Source of the DNA: Anabaena sphaerica FACHB-251
GTDB taxonomy: Bacteria; Cyanobacteriota; Cyanobacteriia; Cyanobacteriales; Nostocaceae
Length of the DNA stretch: 64,000 nucleotides
Assembly: GCF_014696825.1 (NCBI RefSeq)
Contig: NZ_JACJQU010000001.1
Location: 62,001 to 126,000, forward strand
Direction: 5' to 3'
Part shown: one piece after another, positions 52,504-62,129 of the stretch
Position numbering within the stretch: position 1 is the stretch's first letter
Layout of the letters: each line of letters starts with the position of its first letter
Position numbers and translations under genes: made by a program
Notes under the pieces: model-generated
Told to the model about the DNA's origin: nothing
What the model saw: only the letters and a program-made list of their open reading frames with translations
Database searches by the model: none

Positions 52504-53037
52504 CTATTTAAAGTTAACAATAATACCTACTGCATCTAGTAATGTTGCTTGTTTTTTTAACATTTGCATCAAACTTTCTTCATCAGGATGATCCCAGCCT
52601 AAAAGATGCAATAAACCATGAGCAGTTAACCAAGCTAACTCTGTGCTTAAACTATGTTCCTGCTGTTGAGCTTGACGCTGTGCTGTATCTATAGATACAA
52701 TAATATCTCCTAAATACAAAGGTTGAGAAGCAAGCATTTCCTCGGTTTGGGGGAAGTTGTCTTCCAAACAAGCAAAGGCTAAAACATCTGTAGGTTTATT
52801 TTGTTGACGGTATTGAGCGTTTAATTCTTGAATTTCGGCATCATTTGTCAAACGCAGCCCGATTTCATAACTCGGTGCAGGTGGAAGTTCAGGGGTGAGA
52901 ATTTCCAACCATTGATCAAACCAGTTTTCCCAGGTATATTCAGATACGGGTGCATGAGTAACCCCGCTGTTTTCCGCTACTACAGGAGAAAATTCTTGAA
53001 AACAATTTTCTACAAATAATTCGATTTTAGGAGGCAC
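52504..53037 (-). CDS. ybeY: Endoribonuclease YbeY
   Basis: 177 residues. Zinc site HGLLHLLGWDHPDEE near 141-155 (HxxxHxxGxDH), plus INxxYR-like AEIQELNAQYRQQNKPTDVLAF with Arg and the conserved PTDVLAF. Single-strand endonuclease involved in 16S rRNA 3'-end maturation and ribosome quality control. Precedes dgkA by 141 bp. Confidence 0.95.
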   Translation of the reverse strand: MPPKIELFVENCFQEFSPVVAENSGVTHAPVSEYTWENWFDQWLEILTPELPPAPSYEIGLRLTNDAEIQELNAQYRQQNKPTDVLAFACLEDNFPQTEEMLASQPLYLGDIIVSIDTAQRQAQQQEHSLSTELAWLTAHGLLHLLGWDHPDEESLMQMLKKQATLLDAVGIIVNFK

Positions 53038-53050
53038 AAAATCTCCTTTG

Positions 53051-53206
53051 TTAGCGAGTTAGGTAAGCAAGACCAACCAAAAGAGCTAATAGTCCTACAG
53101 CAGTTAGTCCAAAATGTTTGAGAGATGTTCCACCTTTTCTCACCATGTTTCGCATGGCAAGTTTCACGTAGCTGGGTTTAGGTTCGTTTGCGGGAGAATT
53201 GCTCAT
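53051..53206 (-). CDS. DUF3285 small membrane protein
   Basis: 51 residues, too short for usual ORF cut-offs: start ATG at 53206, stop at 53051. A basic head (PSYVKLAMRNMVRKGGTSLK) leads to one membrane helix (FGLTAVGLLALLVGLAYLTR). This is the cyanobacteria/plastid DUF3285 family, which I recall directly between prfB and ybeY. Function unknown. Confidence 0.85.
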   Translation of the reverse strand: MSNSPANEPKPSYVKLAMRNMVRKGGTSLKHFGLTAVGLLALLVGLAYLTR

Positions 53207-53298
53207 AATTTTTGCACAATCATCTCTTTTATAACTTTATCAGGGAACAGGGAACAGGGAATAGGGGAAGCAGGGAGATGATTTTTACCAACTACCAA

Positions 53299-54418
53299 TT
53301 ACCCATTACCGTCTACCAATTGGTTTTCTTGCCGCAGATAGGCTTGGATGAAAGCATCAATTTCGCCGTTCATGATATCACCAATGGCGGTTGTTTCCGT
53401 ATTTGTACGTAAGTCTTTGACCATTTGATAAGGGTGAAAGACATAGTTACGAATTTGGTTGCCCCAGGAAGCTTCTACCATATCACCACGAATTTCGGCA
53501 ATTTCTTGGGCGCGTTGTTCTTGGGCTATGATTAACAGCTTGGCTTTAAGACGGGCGAGGGCTTTTTCTTTGTTTTGCAGTTGGGAACGTTCTTCTGTAC
53601 AACGCACGGCTAGACCGGTGGGGATATGAACTATCCGCACTGCTGTTTCTACTTTGTTGACGTTTTGCCCACCTTTACCACCAGAACGGGTTGTGGTAAT
53701 TTCTAAATCCTTTTCTGGGATTTCCAACTTGACAGTATTATCTATTTGTGGCATGACTTCCACCCCAGCAAAACTGGTTTGGCGCTTACCGTTGGCGTTG
53801 AAGGGAGAAATCCGCACTAAGCGATGAGTACCCATTTCTGAACGCAAGTAACCATAGGCATAGCGTCCAGTAATTTCTAAGGTGGCTGATTTAATTCCCG
53901 CCTCGTCACCTTCTGATTCTTCAGCTAATGTCACTTTATAACCGTGGTCTTCTGCCCAGCGAGTGTACATCCGCATGAGCATAAATGCCCAGTCTTGAGC
54001 GTCTGTACCACCTGCACCTGCGTTAATGGTTAAAACTGCGCCTTGAATATCATAAGGGCCAGAAAGTAACTGTTGTAATTCCCACTGGTCAAGTTCACGG
54101 TTCAGCTTGGTAATGGTAGCTTCGGCTTCTTGCAGTAGTGCTTCATCCGTTTCTAGTTCTAATAGCTCAACAACCGCCCTGGTATCGTCTAAATTGGCGT
54201 GCCACTGATAATATTGTTCTAGGTGGGATTTGAGATCGTTGAGTTCTTGTAGTGTTTGTTGTGCCTGGGTTTGGTCGTCCCAAAATTCTGGCTGGGCTGA
54301 TATTTGTTCCAGGTCATGAATTTTGGCTTTGAGTGCGGGTACGTCAAAGATAGTCCTGGGTTTTACCCAGGCGGCCAGACAACGTTTCGATTTCGCGTTT
54401 GAGTTCTAGAACTTCCAT
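53299..54418 (-). CDS. prfB: Peptide chain release factor 2, with programmed +1 frameshift
   Basis: 372 residues if the frameshift is used. The first 24 codons (54418..54347) read [18 protein letters not shown], then KTQDYL and stop at TGA (54346..54344). After CTT, slipping by one base gives GAC and the frame runs from 54345 to the stop at 53299. The site cagGACtatCTTTGAC closely resembles the E. coli prfB slip site (AGGGGGTATCTTTGAC), including an AGG SD-like element. Class I release factor marks: SPF in RISPFNANG near 195 of the C-terminal part and GGQ in SGGKGGQNV. It terminates at UGA and UAA and regulates itself: the more RF2, the more stop at the UGA. Confidence 0.95.
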
Positions 54419-54557
54419 AATTGCTTACTGAGGTATAGAGATGATTTTAACAGTTAACAGTTATCAGTCATAGGCTTCCGATGAAAAACCGTGGTCTATG
54501 TGAATGAACCACGGTTAATTTTAGTTAAATTTCCTTTTTTACTGTGTTGATAATTGC

Positions 54558-55286
54558 TTAATCGCGGCTATTGATAGCAATTAGTAACCGCAAAATAAAG
54601 ACGAATAAGTTGATGTAGGTGAGGTACATCGATAAAGCAGCAGGTAAATATTCATCATTGCGGTAGGTGCGAGGCAGGATGTAGAAATCGACTACAGATG
54701 CTCCTGCGAAGAGAAAAACACCTAAACCGGAAATGCCTATTTCTAACCAATTAGGTGTATAAACACCAAATAAAGCCAAGACAAATTGGGTGAGGCAGAC
54801 AACCACCAAGGCTATGATGCCCAGAGAGATGGTTTTGGTTAAAGCCATACCGTCTGATTCTGAAAGGTTAGAACCAATTTGACGGGCTGCAATGAAGGTG
54901 ATACCACATCCCAGGGCGGCTATGCCAATGCCCTGAATACCAACGCCTTGGGTTCTCAAAGCGACAAACACCAAGCCACTCAGGGTATAACCTGATAAGA
55001 GGCTGTAAATTGCCAACAGTGGTAGGGCGACGCTATTGTTACCTTTGGAGGCTACGTTTTGGGCAACAAAGAAGAGAATTAATTCGAGAACGACAGCACC
55101 AAAGAAGGTGGGGAAGAAGAGTCCAGGGTTAGAACGAATAACTCCCAAACCTCCATAGGTTCCTATTGCGGTGAGTATTAACCCACCACCAACATAGGGA
55201 AGGGCGTTAGCAATGACGTTGGGACCAACGAGGGCGTGATTTTGTGCTTCACGGAAAGCTTGACGAAAATTGCTGGTATTGCTCAT
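54558..55286 (-). CDS. Bax inhibitor-1 family membrane protein
   Basis: 242 residues from the ATG at 55286 (MSNTSNFRQAFREAQN, the usual cyanobacterial start); the longer frame from 55325 has AGGAGG immediately before its ATG with no spacing. Seven hydrophobic helices between about 35 and 240. BI-1/TMBIM proteins are pH-sensitive calcium-leak channels. The C-terminus NSRD is hydrophilic. Monocistronic, upstream region divergent with the kinase. Confidence 0.9.
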   Translation of the reverse strand: MSNTSNFRQAFREAQNHALVGPNVIANALPYVGGGLILTAIGTYGGLGVIRSNPGLFFPTFFGAVVLELILFFVAQNVASKGNNSVALPLLAIYSLLSGYTLSGLVFVALRTQGVGIQGIGIAALGCGITFIAARQIGSNLSESDGMALTKTISLGIIALVVVCLTQFVLALFGVYTPNWLEIGISGLGVFLFAGASVVDFYILPRTYRNDEYLPAALSMYLTYINLFVFILRLLIAINSRD

Positions 55287-55838
55287 ATTTACAAACGAGT
55301 TTTTGAGGAAATGTCCTAGTGACATCCTCCTACATTATTTGCGTCATTATCAGTATAGGAGAATTTGGGCGGGATGGTAAACCCAATGGAGAATCACTGT
55401 GGAATAATTATATTTTATGTATAAAAATCCTTTAATTTCATTGGCAATTAAGTAATATTGACACCATAAACACAGGCTGTTTTGGTGATTTCAATTTTTA
55501 AGTCAGTAAATATAGCTAGATCAAAAATTTAGGACATTTTGGCTGAATTTAGCTTTAATCCTTAACTTTTAGTTAAAGGGCAGATGGTAGGATTTATCCA
55601 TCCCCTGACCACAGATTAAATTGATTCTGCTATATGTTTCCTTTAAAGTCTAATATTTCGTGCAAGCTTGAGGATACGATGCCCTCTTTCTGCATCTTCG
55701 TTTAATGAATTAGTGATTAGAGGTGTGGAGATCGCTTGATTTGACCAATAATCACGAATTTGGCTAAAAACCTAAGATTATAATTTTACGTACCGAAAAG
55801 AGCTATTAGTCGATTTTGCTACTGTCTATTTAGCAATA
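55287..55838. other. Divergent intergenic region
   Basis: About 550 bp upstream of the BI-1 gene and of the histidine kinase. Contains no ORF with support. ttaacttttagttaaagg near 55562 is a small inverted repeat (ttaac/gttaa). Nothing else. Confidence 0.4.
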
Positions 55839-57293
55839 ATGCGGGTTTTTGTGACCGTCAATATTACACGCTTATTAAGGATTGTAAAAATGCTGGCAAT
55901 GCATAATAGGATTAAAAATGCTGATGAGTTGAATCTAAAATTAGAGTCAACCTTGGAGGAACTACCAGTTTGGACAGTTCAAATCGAGCTAGATCATCCA
56001 GGAAATGAATTATCTGAACTTTTTGATCAAGAACCTTTGCTGCCAGGAATTATATTGACTAGAAATCACCAGTGTGTAGGGATGATTTCAAGAAGGTTAT
56101 TTTTTGAACAAATGAGTCGTCCTTATGGTTTAGGACTGTTTGCAGGTCGGCCTATCGAATATCTATACAATTTTCTTCTACCAGAGATATCTATCTTATC
56201 TGAGGATACACCAATTGTAGACGCGACTCAGATGGCATTAGGGCGATCGCCTAAACTTGTCTATGAACCAATTGTCATTACAGATGAATCTTGTCAGTAT
56301 GGATTACTTGATTTTCATCAGTTGCTTTTAGCCTACTCTCAAATCCACGTCTTAACACTTTCTCGACTACAAAAAGAACAAGAACGCGTTCGCATAGCAC
56401 GAGCAGATTTTCGTGACCTTCAGCACAACTATACTAGATTACTACAAAATGAAAAAATGATTGCTCTGGGACAACTGGTAGCGGGTATTGCTCACGAAAT
56501 CAATAATCCCATGAATTTTATTTATGGCAATCTCAGCTATGCAACTGAATATGTAAAAGACTTAATATACTTGCTGGAATCTTGTCAACAAGAGCCATCT
56601 TATTCTCATGTAGTAGAACAAGCAAAAATCAAGGGAATTGAAATTGATTTTATTATGGAAGATTTACCAAAACTATTATCTTCCATGAAAGTTGGTGCTA
56701 CCAGAATTAATGAAATTATTTTATCTTTACGCAACTTTTCCCGACTAGATCAAGCAGAATTAAAGTTTGTTGATATTCACGAAGGAATAGAAAATACATT
56801 GACAATTCTTCAACACAATTTAAAAGCTAAACCTGATCTTCCAGAAATTCAGGTAATTAAAGAATATGGAAATCTGCCCTTAGTAGAGTGCTATGCTGGG
56901 CAACTTAATCAGGTGTTTATGAATATCATAGCCAATGCCATTGATGCTGTTTCTGAAAGTTATAAATTATCAACTGATGGTGGTCATATCACCCCAAAGA
57001 ATCAAAAAAATATGCTCATTCGTATTCGCAGCGAAGTAACTCAAGAAAATCAAATCATGATTTGCATTGCTGATAATGGACCTGGAATACCGGAAAATAT
57101 ACAAAAACGTCTATTTGATCCTTTTTTTACGACCAAACCTGTGGGAAAAGGAACAGGATTAGGATTATCAATCTCCCATCAAATTATCGTAGAAAAACAT
57201 GGGGGTCAAATTTTCTGTGTATCTCATCTGGGACAAGGTTCTGAATTTATCATCAAAATTCCCATATTCTCGGATAATAGAGATTGTGTATGA
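55839..57293 (+). CDS. Sensor histidine kinase with CBS-like N-terminal domain
   Basis: 484 residues (alternative starts at 55890 and 55899 would cut 17-20 residues; no start has a good ribosome binding site). The N-terminal half has a two-repeat, CBS-like domain (EELPVWTVQIELDHPGNELS; LLPGIILTRNHQCVGMISRR; FQ at the second copy YEPIVITDESCQYGLLDF) that I recall from cyanobacterial kinases. A coiled coil leads to HisKA with His219 in GIAHEINNPMNF, then HATPase with IANAIDAV (N box), DNGPGIP and GTGLGLSIS. No partner regulator is adjacent. Confidence 0.9.
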   Translation: MRVFVTVNITRLLRIVKMLAMHNRIKNADELNLKLESTLEELPVWTVQIELDHPGNELSELFDQEPLLPGIILTRNHQCVGMISRRLFFEQMSRPYGLGLFAGRPIEYLYNFLLPEISILSEDTPIVDATQMALGRSPKLVYEPIVITDESCQYGLLDFHQLLLAYSQIHVLTLSRLQKEQERVRIARADFRDLQHNYTRLLQNEKMIALGQLVAGIAHEINNPMNFIYGNLSYATEYVKDLIYLLESCQQEPSYSHVVEQAKIKGIEIDFIMEDLPKLLSSMKVGATRINEIILSLRNFSRLDQAELKFVDIHEGIENTLTILQHNLKAKPDLPEIQVIKEYGNLPLVECYAGQLNQVFMNIIANAIDAVSESYKLSTDGGHITPKNQKNMLIRIRSEVTQENQIMICIADNGPGIPENIQKRLFDPFFTTKPVGKGTGLGLSISHQIIVEKHGGQIFCVSHLGQGSEFIIKIPIFSDNRDCV

Positions 57294-57322
57294 TTGTTTT
57301 GGGAGATATTCTTAAATAACAA

Positions 57323-58159
57323 ATGCTAACTAATTCTAGTGAAATTAACCTCCTGTTACCATCTAGTGAATTACCACTATATGCCAAAAGAATTTTAGTA
57401 ACAGCCCCCAGAAATTATGCTTGTCGTTTGTCTGAAGAAATTATCAAACAAGGCGGACTTCCCGTTCTCATGCCTACTATCGAAACCTGCTTTTTATCAG
57501 ACTATACTCATTTAGATATTACTTTACATAATCTTGATAGATTTAATTGGATAATCTTTACTAGTAGAAACGGAATCAATGCTTTTTTTCAGCGTCTACA
57601 TGATTTAAATATTCCCCTTTCTGTGTTACAGAATTGCAAATTATGTGCTTTAGGTAAAGACTCTGAAAGTTTATTATCTATTTGTGGACGAGTTGATTTA
57701 ATACCCCCAGAACCTAGTCCAGCAGGAATTGTCGCAGAATTATCTAAAATTCCCAATATTCATGAGCAAACGGTGCTAGTACCTGCTCCTGAAGTTGTGG
57801 GTTTACCTGAACCAAATGTTATACCTAGTTTGATTAATGATTTAAATAAATTGGGTATGCAAGTTACTCGCTTATCTACTTATATTACACAATATGTAAA
57901 CAAAGATATTTACGAAGTTGAATTAAATTTAATTCGTCAGGGAATGATAGATATTATTGCTTTTACTAGCACAGCAGAAATAGAAAGTTTTTTGAGAATA
58001 TTGGATTCAAAAAGTGATTATGAAAACACTATAATTGCCTGTTTTGGACCCTATACAGCCGCAAATGCTGAAAATTTAGGGTTCTATGTTTCTATTATTT
58101 CAAAGGATTACAGTTCATTTGCCGGGTTTACCGCAGCAATGGCAGATTTTTTTACCTAG
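57323..58159 (+). CDS. hemD: Uroporphyrinogen-III synthase
   Basis: 278 residues. HemD family, which closes hydroxymethylbilane to uroporphyrinogen III for haem, chlorophyll and bilins. Seen: KRILVTAPRNYACRLSEEII (start of domain 1), WIIFTSRNGINAFFQRL near 70-86, CALGKDSE, and DIIAFTSTAEIESFLRIL near 211-228, followed by IACFGPYTAANAENLGF. HemD is poorly conserved, so function rests on these. It lies 29 bp after the kinase and may be co-transcribed. Confidence 0.85.
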   Translation: MLTNSSEINLLLPSSELPLYAKRILVTAPRNYACRLSEEIIKQGGLPVLMPTIETCFLSDYTHLDITLHNLDRFNWIIFTSRNGINAFFQRLHDLNIPLSVLQNCKLCALGKDSESLLSICGRVDLIPPEPSPAGIVAELSKIPNIHEQTVLVPAPEVVGLPEPNVIPSLINDLNKLGMQVTRLSTYITQYVNKDIYEVELNLIRQGMIDIIAFTSTAEIESFLRILDSKSDYENTIIACFGPYTAANAENLGFYVSIISKDYSSFAGFTAAMADFFT

Positions 58160-58167
58160 TATAGATA

Positions 58168-58190
58168 CTCGACTTCTTAGAGAAGTTGAG
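58168..58190. terminator. Hairpin after hemD (degraded GATCCCCGACTTCTT family)
   Basis: ctcgacttct-tag-agaagttgag forms a 10-bp stem with one G-T pair, 8 bp after the stop codon of hemD. No T-run follows. Confidence 0.5.
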
Positions 58191-58288
58191 GTTTGGGTAT
58201 CGCTGGAATTAACAAAAACATACGGCTTTTACTTATAGAAATTTTTGGGTTTTCTAGAGATAATTGAATAACCCTAATTTTGCACTGT

Positions 58289-58630
58289 ATGTTAATAAGT
58301 TGGCTTTACCTAATGATAGCAATTCTGTTTGAAGTTTCTGGCACAACTTGCATGAAACTTTCTGAAGAATTCACTAAAATAGTTCCTTCAATTTTAATCT
58401 TTGTATTCTATGGGCTTTGTTTAACTTTTTTGACCCTTTCTCTCAGAAAACTGGAAGTTAGTATCGTTTATGCTGTTTGGTCTGGTTTTGGTACTATCTT
58501 AATTACTAGTATTGGTATTGTCTGGTTTCGTGAGTCTTTCACACTCGTAAAAGTTATGTCCATATTTTTAATAATTGTTGGGGTAATTGGTTTAAATTTA
58601 GGTGAATACTTGCGAAATACCAATAATTAA
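58289..58630 (+). CDS. SMR-family multidrug efflux transporter
   Basis: 113 residues from the ATG at 58289 (MLISWLYLMIAILFEVSG); an in-frame TTG three codons upstream is less likely. Four membrane helices. Key residues of the EmrE/QacE type: Glu15 in FEVSGTTCMKLS and YAVWSGFGTILI near 58-69, then GVIGLNL near the end. Works as an antiparallel dimer exporting lipophilic cations or polyamines. The LEV SIVYA loop is usual. Monocistronic. Confidence 0.93.
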   Translation: MLISWLYLMIAILFEVSGTTCMKLSEEFTKIVPSILIFVFYGLCLTFLTLSLRKLEVSIVYAVWSGFGTILITSIGIVWFRESFTLVKVMSIFLIIVGVIGLNLGEYLRNTNN

Positions 58631-58698
58631 CCGTTGATTTTTGTAAAACTAGATACTTTTTTCACAAAGTATCTATGTTCTGTTTTTGTGGGTTATTA

Positions 58699-58799
58699 AT
58701 AAGTAAGTCGGCTCGAAAAAACCAAGGTATGTAACAAAATGTAAAGTCTCTTCCCTCTTGCCTTGCCATAACGACAATTTTCAACACCTACCTACTTAT
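58699..58799. repeat. MITE-like element, copy 3 (internally deleted)
   Basis: Starts ataagtaagtcggctcgaaa and ends aacacctacctacttat, with inverted-repeat ends. The centre is reduced (aaaccaaggtatgtaac, tctcttccctcttgcc, cgacaattttcaacacc). Its right end abuts a copy of repeat family A. Confidence 0.75.
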
Positions 58800-58898
58800 A
58801 GCCATGGACAGGGTGGTTAGGACATTAATTGATAATGAAACTCCCACTACAAAAGGGTTTTACTCTTGACTCCTGACTCCTAACTCCTGACTCCTGCA
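58798..58898. repeat. Dispersed repeat family A, copy
   Basis: tatagccatggacagggtgg, ttaggacattaattgataat and aaaagggttttactcttgac, then TGACTCC heptamers to about 58895. The best match to 50158..50253. The remaining 160 bp to the next gene show only AT-rich sequence. Confidence 0.85.
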
Positions 58899-59057
58899 AT
58901 AGTTAAACGCCATATATCCCCAAAAAATAGACCAGTGCTAATAATCAAAACATATTCATCCGGTTTCATGGGATTTACTGGCTTTGTTTTCTAAGATTGC
59001 CCATTAATTCCAGATTCTATTTTATTATGCTTCCCCAATGATGAAGAAAGTGATTGA

Positions 59058-60995
59058 TTAAATTTGTAACATTCCCTCTGGATTAACTGTTAAAAGTGGT
59101 CTTCGCTGCAAACCTTCACGATGTAAAATTTCATTAGCAGCCAGCAATCCACTACTAACAGCCCGTTCCATTAAACCACAAGGAAAAGGCATTTTTACCC
59201 AATCACCTGCAAATAATAAGTTAGTCATTTTTGTATTAGTTTCTGGACGTTCTATATAACTATTGGGTGGATATCCAGAAAAGTTATGTTGATTGACTAA
59301 TTCCCGATGTAGTAATTTTGCTTGTTTTAACTCAGGAACAATATCATAAAGTTCCTGTTCAAAGGTTGTTAACAAAGCTTCTTGGTTAGGAAATTCTTTT
59401 TCTTTGTAACAGTAAGCGTGTAATTCTACTACACTTCCTCCGGTTTTTTTCGACCATTCAATAAATTGGGTTTGAATGCGGTGATAAAGGGTAATGCTGT
59501 CAGTGAGTTTGTAACCAGATAAAGAAGTAAAATTACTATGTTCCCAGGGAAAATCCTGATCAAACCAGAAACGACAAACAGCAAAAGGATCAGCAATACT
59601 CAAGTTTTCGACTTGCGATCGCACTTTTTTATCTACATCCCCAGTCATGCGTTTAAATAGTTGTTGTACTCCCGGTACATCGGTTGCTAAAACATAATAA
59701 TCGGCAGCAATTATTTCTGGAGATGATGATTCTTGATTAATGGCTAATAGCTGCAAATTATCATCCTGTCTTTCTACAACTTTAAATTTAGATAAATCTC
59801 TTTGTGCCGGACCCTTAACAACTTTACCATCAGATGTAAATACTGCACCATGACAAGGACAATGAAATTTACCATCTGCTGCTATTTGCACAGTACAACC
59901 TTGATGAGTGCAAGTGAGAGAAATTGCTTCCTGACTACTATTTTTGACTGCATAAAGTTCATCAGCAGCGCCAAAATATTCGATCTTGCTATCATTCACA
60001 ACTGAGTTACGCTTTACCCAAAAAGGCACATTATGATTATTGTTGCCGACATAATATTTAATTCCTGATATCTTACCTTCATCAGCAACAATTTCACTCA
60101 CAGTTGCATCTGTGATAATTTGACCATTTTTCTGAATTGCTTGAGATATAGGTTGGACTAAACTTGTCCCCATATCATCTTTTGTACCATTAAAAGCCAA
60201 TCCTTCAGGATTACCAAAAAAATAAAAATGGAAAAACTGCATTAGTTCTCCCACACTCATTAAATCTGGTGCATTTAAGCTAGACTTGGCAAAAGGTAGA
60301 AAATACAAATCATATAAACCTTGGGGAAATTCACTCTTCACCCAATCAGCAACAGATATATTATCAAAACGCTGATAATTCTTCTCTCTCTGAAAACCTG
60401 TAATTGCTTGGAAGACTTGTAAATGTTTAATTTTAGTAAGATTGATACCCCATTGTAAGCGATTTGGAGAAGCAATAGCTAAATCGATAATATTCCAAGG
60501 AAAGGCAGAATTACTAGGACGAAATACCTCTGGTTGATATTGAGAATTGTGGTAAACAACTGAATAATAATTTAATGATTGAAAATTATCCTTTATACCC
60601 AGTTCAGACACTACACTATTTAAGTTATAATACTGGGGAAAAAAGCCATGAAATCCATGTTCCATCAGGAAATTTTCACCAGCAGCTTCTATTTGCCAAC
60701 TGGCAATTTTTCCCCCAAGTTGGGGAGACTTTTCTATAAGTGTGACGGTAAAGCCTCGCTGAACTAATTGATATGCACAAGCTAAACCTGCTAAACCACC
60801 TCCAATTACTGCGACGGTTTTGTTATTATTTAATATTTTGGGTAAATCAAGAGCATCCTGTTGAAAAACTGAGGGTTTTGGCTTAGTAAAACGAGAATAT
60901 CCTGTTGCTCCAACTATCGTACCCACACTAAATAACTTAAGCAGTGTACGACGGGAAATGGTAGATGATTCTGGTAGATTAAATAGTTGGCTCAT
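59058..60995 (-). CDS. FAD-dependent oxidoreductase with an internal Rieske [2Fe-2S] domain
   Basis: 645 residues from the ATG at 60995 (MSQLFNLPESSTISRRTLLK). A Tat-like SRRTLLK signal precedes a GGGLAGLACAYQLVQRGFTV (NAD/FAD Rossmann) near 65-84, as in phytoene/zeta-carotene desaturases and amine oxidases. Around 350-410 a Rieske domain interrupts the fold: CTHQGC ... CPCHG with HxGC-like ligands, GRVF-type AVFTSDGKVVKGPAQ. The FAD-binding end is FAGDWVKMPFPCGLMERA. Probable function: redox reaction on a hydrophobic or isoprenoid substrate with electrons through the Rieske cluster; not known. It likely folds in the cytoplasm and is exported with cofactors. Confidence 0.88.
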   Translation of the reverse strand: MSQLFNLPESSTISRRTLLKLFSVGTIVGATGYSRFTKPKPSVFQQDALDLPKILNNNKTVAVIGGGLAGLACAYQLVQRGFTVTLIEKSPQLGGKIASWQIEAAGENFLMEHGFHGFFPQYYNLNSVVSELGIKDNFQSLNYYSVVYHNSQYQPEVFRPSNSAFPWNIIDLAIASPNRLQWGINLTKIKHLQVFQAITGFQREKNYQRFDNISVADWVKSEFPQGLYDLYFLPFAKSSLNAPDLMSVGELMQFFHFYFFGNPEGLAFNGTKDDMGTSLVQPISQAIQKNGQIITDATVSEIVADEGKISGIKYYVGNNNHNVPFWVKRNSVVNDSKIEYFGAADELYAVKNSSQEAISLTCTHQGCTVQIAADGKFHCPCHGAVFTSDGKVVKGPAQRDLSKFKVVERQDDNLQLLAINQESSSPEIIAADYYVLATDVPGVQQLFKRMTGDVDKKVRSQVENLSIADPFAVCRFWFDQDFPWEHSNFTSLSGYKLTDSITLYHRIQTQFIEWSKKTGGSVVELHAYCYKEKEFPNQEALLTTFEQELYDIVPELKQAKLLHRELVNQHNFSGYPPNSYIERPETNTKMTNLLFAGDWVKMPFPCGLMERAVSSGLLAANEILHREGLQRRPLLTVNPEGMLQI

Positions 60996-61319
60996 TGGTA
61001 ACACAATTAACTTTTCACGATGCACAAGGGCGTTAAATCAAGGCTATAAATGGACAAATTTTTGTACTCAGCCTCTCAGGACGTATTTGGATAGGGCCAG
61101 ATAAATGAATTGCTAATGGTGGTTTTTCAACATATTGCATACTCAAGTTTTATAGACAAAAGCTCGCCTTACAGAACAAGCTCCAAGATTTTGGTTCGGT
61201 AATTACAAGATTATTGGACAGTATAATATATTCTTAAATAATTGACTACTCTGCACAGATAACAATCTACGCTTAGTATAATATAAATTATAGTGAAATT
61301 TGTACATCAACCAATCAAG
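60996..61319. other. Divergent intergenic region
   Basis: About 320 bp of AT-rich DNA between the divergent oxidoreductase and ABC permease genes. No repeat or RNA seen. Confidence 0.4.
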
Positions 61320-62093
61320 ATGAAATATTGGCGTGAAACTATAGCTGTAACTCAGCGCATCTTAATTGAACTATTGCGCCGTAGACGCAGCTTAATTTTT
61401 TGGAGTATTTTCCCGATCTCAATCTTAATCCTCAACGGATTTATTTTGGCAGAACGGGCAAAACTCACAATGGCCGTGGCTTTTGAAAATGCTGCACCTT
61501 CCACCTTGGTGGGAGCAGCACTGTTTTTTAGTTGTTTGGGTGGGAGTGTCGCTACTGTAGTTGCAGAAAGAGAACAGCAAACCCTGAAACGCTTGTTTAT
61601 TTCTCCTTTAAGTGGCACATCTTATTTTTTGGGAATTTTTCTGGCTCATAGCTGTATTGGTATTGGACAAACGCTTTTAGTTTATGCTATTGCGGCTTTT
61701 TGGGGTGCGACATTTAAAGGTTCGATTTTATTAGGATTTATTATTATCTTATTAAGTATCATTGCTTATGTTGGTCTAGGCTTTATTTTAGGTACACAAT
61801 TAGCTAGGCGTATTGAAGATGTTAATGCTTTGGTAGCAGCTTTTGGAGTACCTTTATTAATTCTAGGTGGGGCATTTTTACCAACTTCGTTATTTCCGAA
61901 AACTCTCTTAGATATTGCTAAATATAATCCAATTTATCACATGAATGAAGCTCTTTTAGGTGTGTGGGCTAATGGTGATAATTTTCAGGATATCATCTTA
62001 CACTTGTGGTTTTTATTCTGGTTTGCCATGTTCATGTTAGCCTGTGGATGGGTATCTTATCAACGGATGTTGATGGTAGAAAGGAGGCTTTAA
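61320..62093 (+). CDS. ABC-2 type transporter permease
   Basis: 257 residues from the ATG at 61320 (MKYWRETIAVTQRILIELLR); a GTG nine codons upstream is possible. Six hydrophobic helices and the ABC-2 region VVAEREQQTLKRLFISPLSG, with the KYNPIYHMNEAL loop near the end. There is no ATPase gene on either side: the neighbour before it is an oxidoreductase in the other direction, and after it a glycosyltransferase in the other direction. It must pair with an ATPase coded elsewhere. Substrate unknown. Confidence 0.88.
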   Translation: MKYWRETIAVTQRILIELLRRRRSLIFWSIFPISILILNGFILAERAKLTMAVAFENAAPSTLVGAALFFSCLGGSVATVVAEREQQTLKRLFISPLSGTSYFLGIFLAHSCIGIGQTLLVYAIAAFWGATFKGSILLGFIIILLSIIAYVGLGFILGTQLARRIEDVNALVAAFGVPLLILGGAFLPTSLFPKTLLDIAKYNPIYHMNEALLGVWANGDNFQDIILHLWFLFWFAMFMLACGWVSYQRMLMVERRL

Positions 62094-62129
62094 ATCAGTT
62101 ACCAGTTATCAGTTGTCAGTTAGATAATA

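Noticed and set aside
52271-52504. 77-codon minus-strand ORF between ybeY and dgkA
   Set aside because: It overlaps the dgkA start and has no similarity that I can recognise; more likely the dgkA leader.
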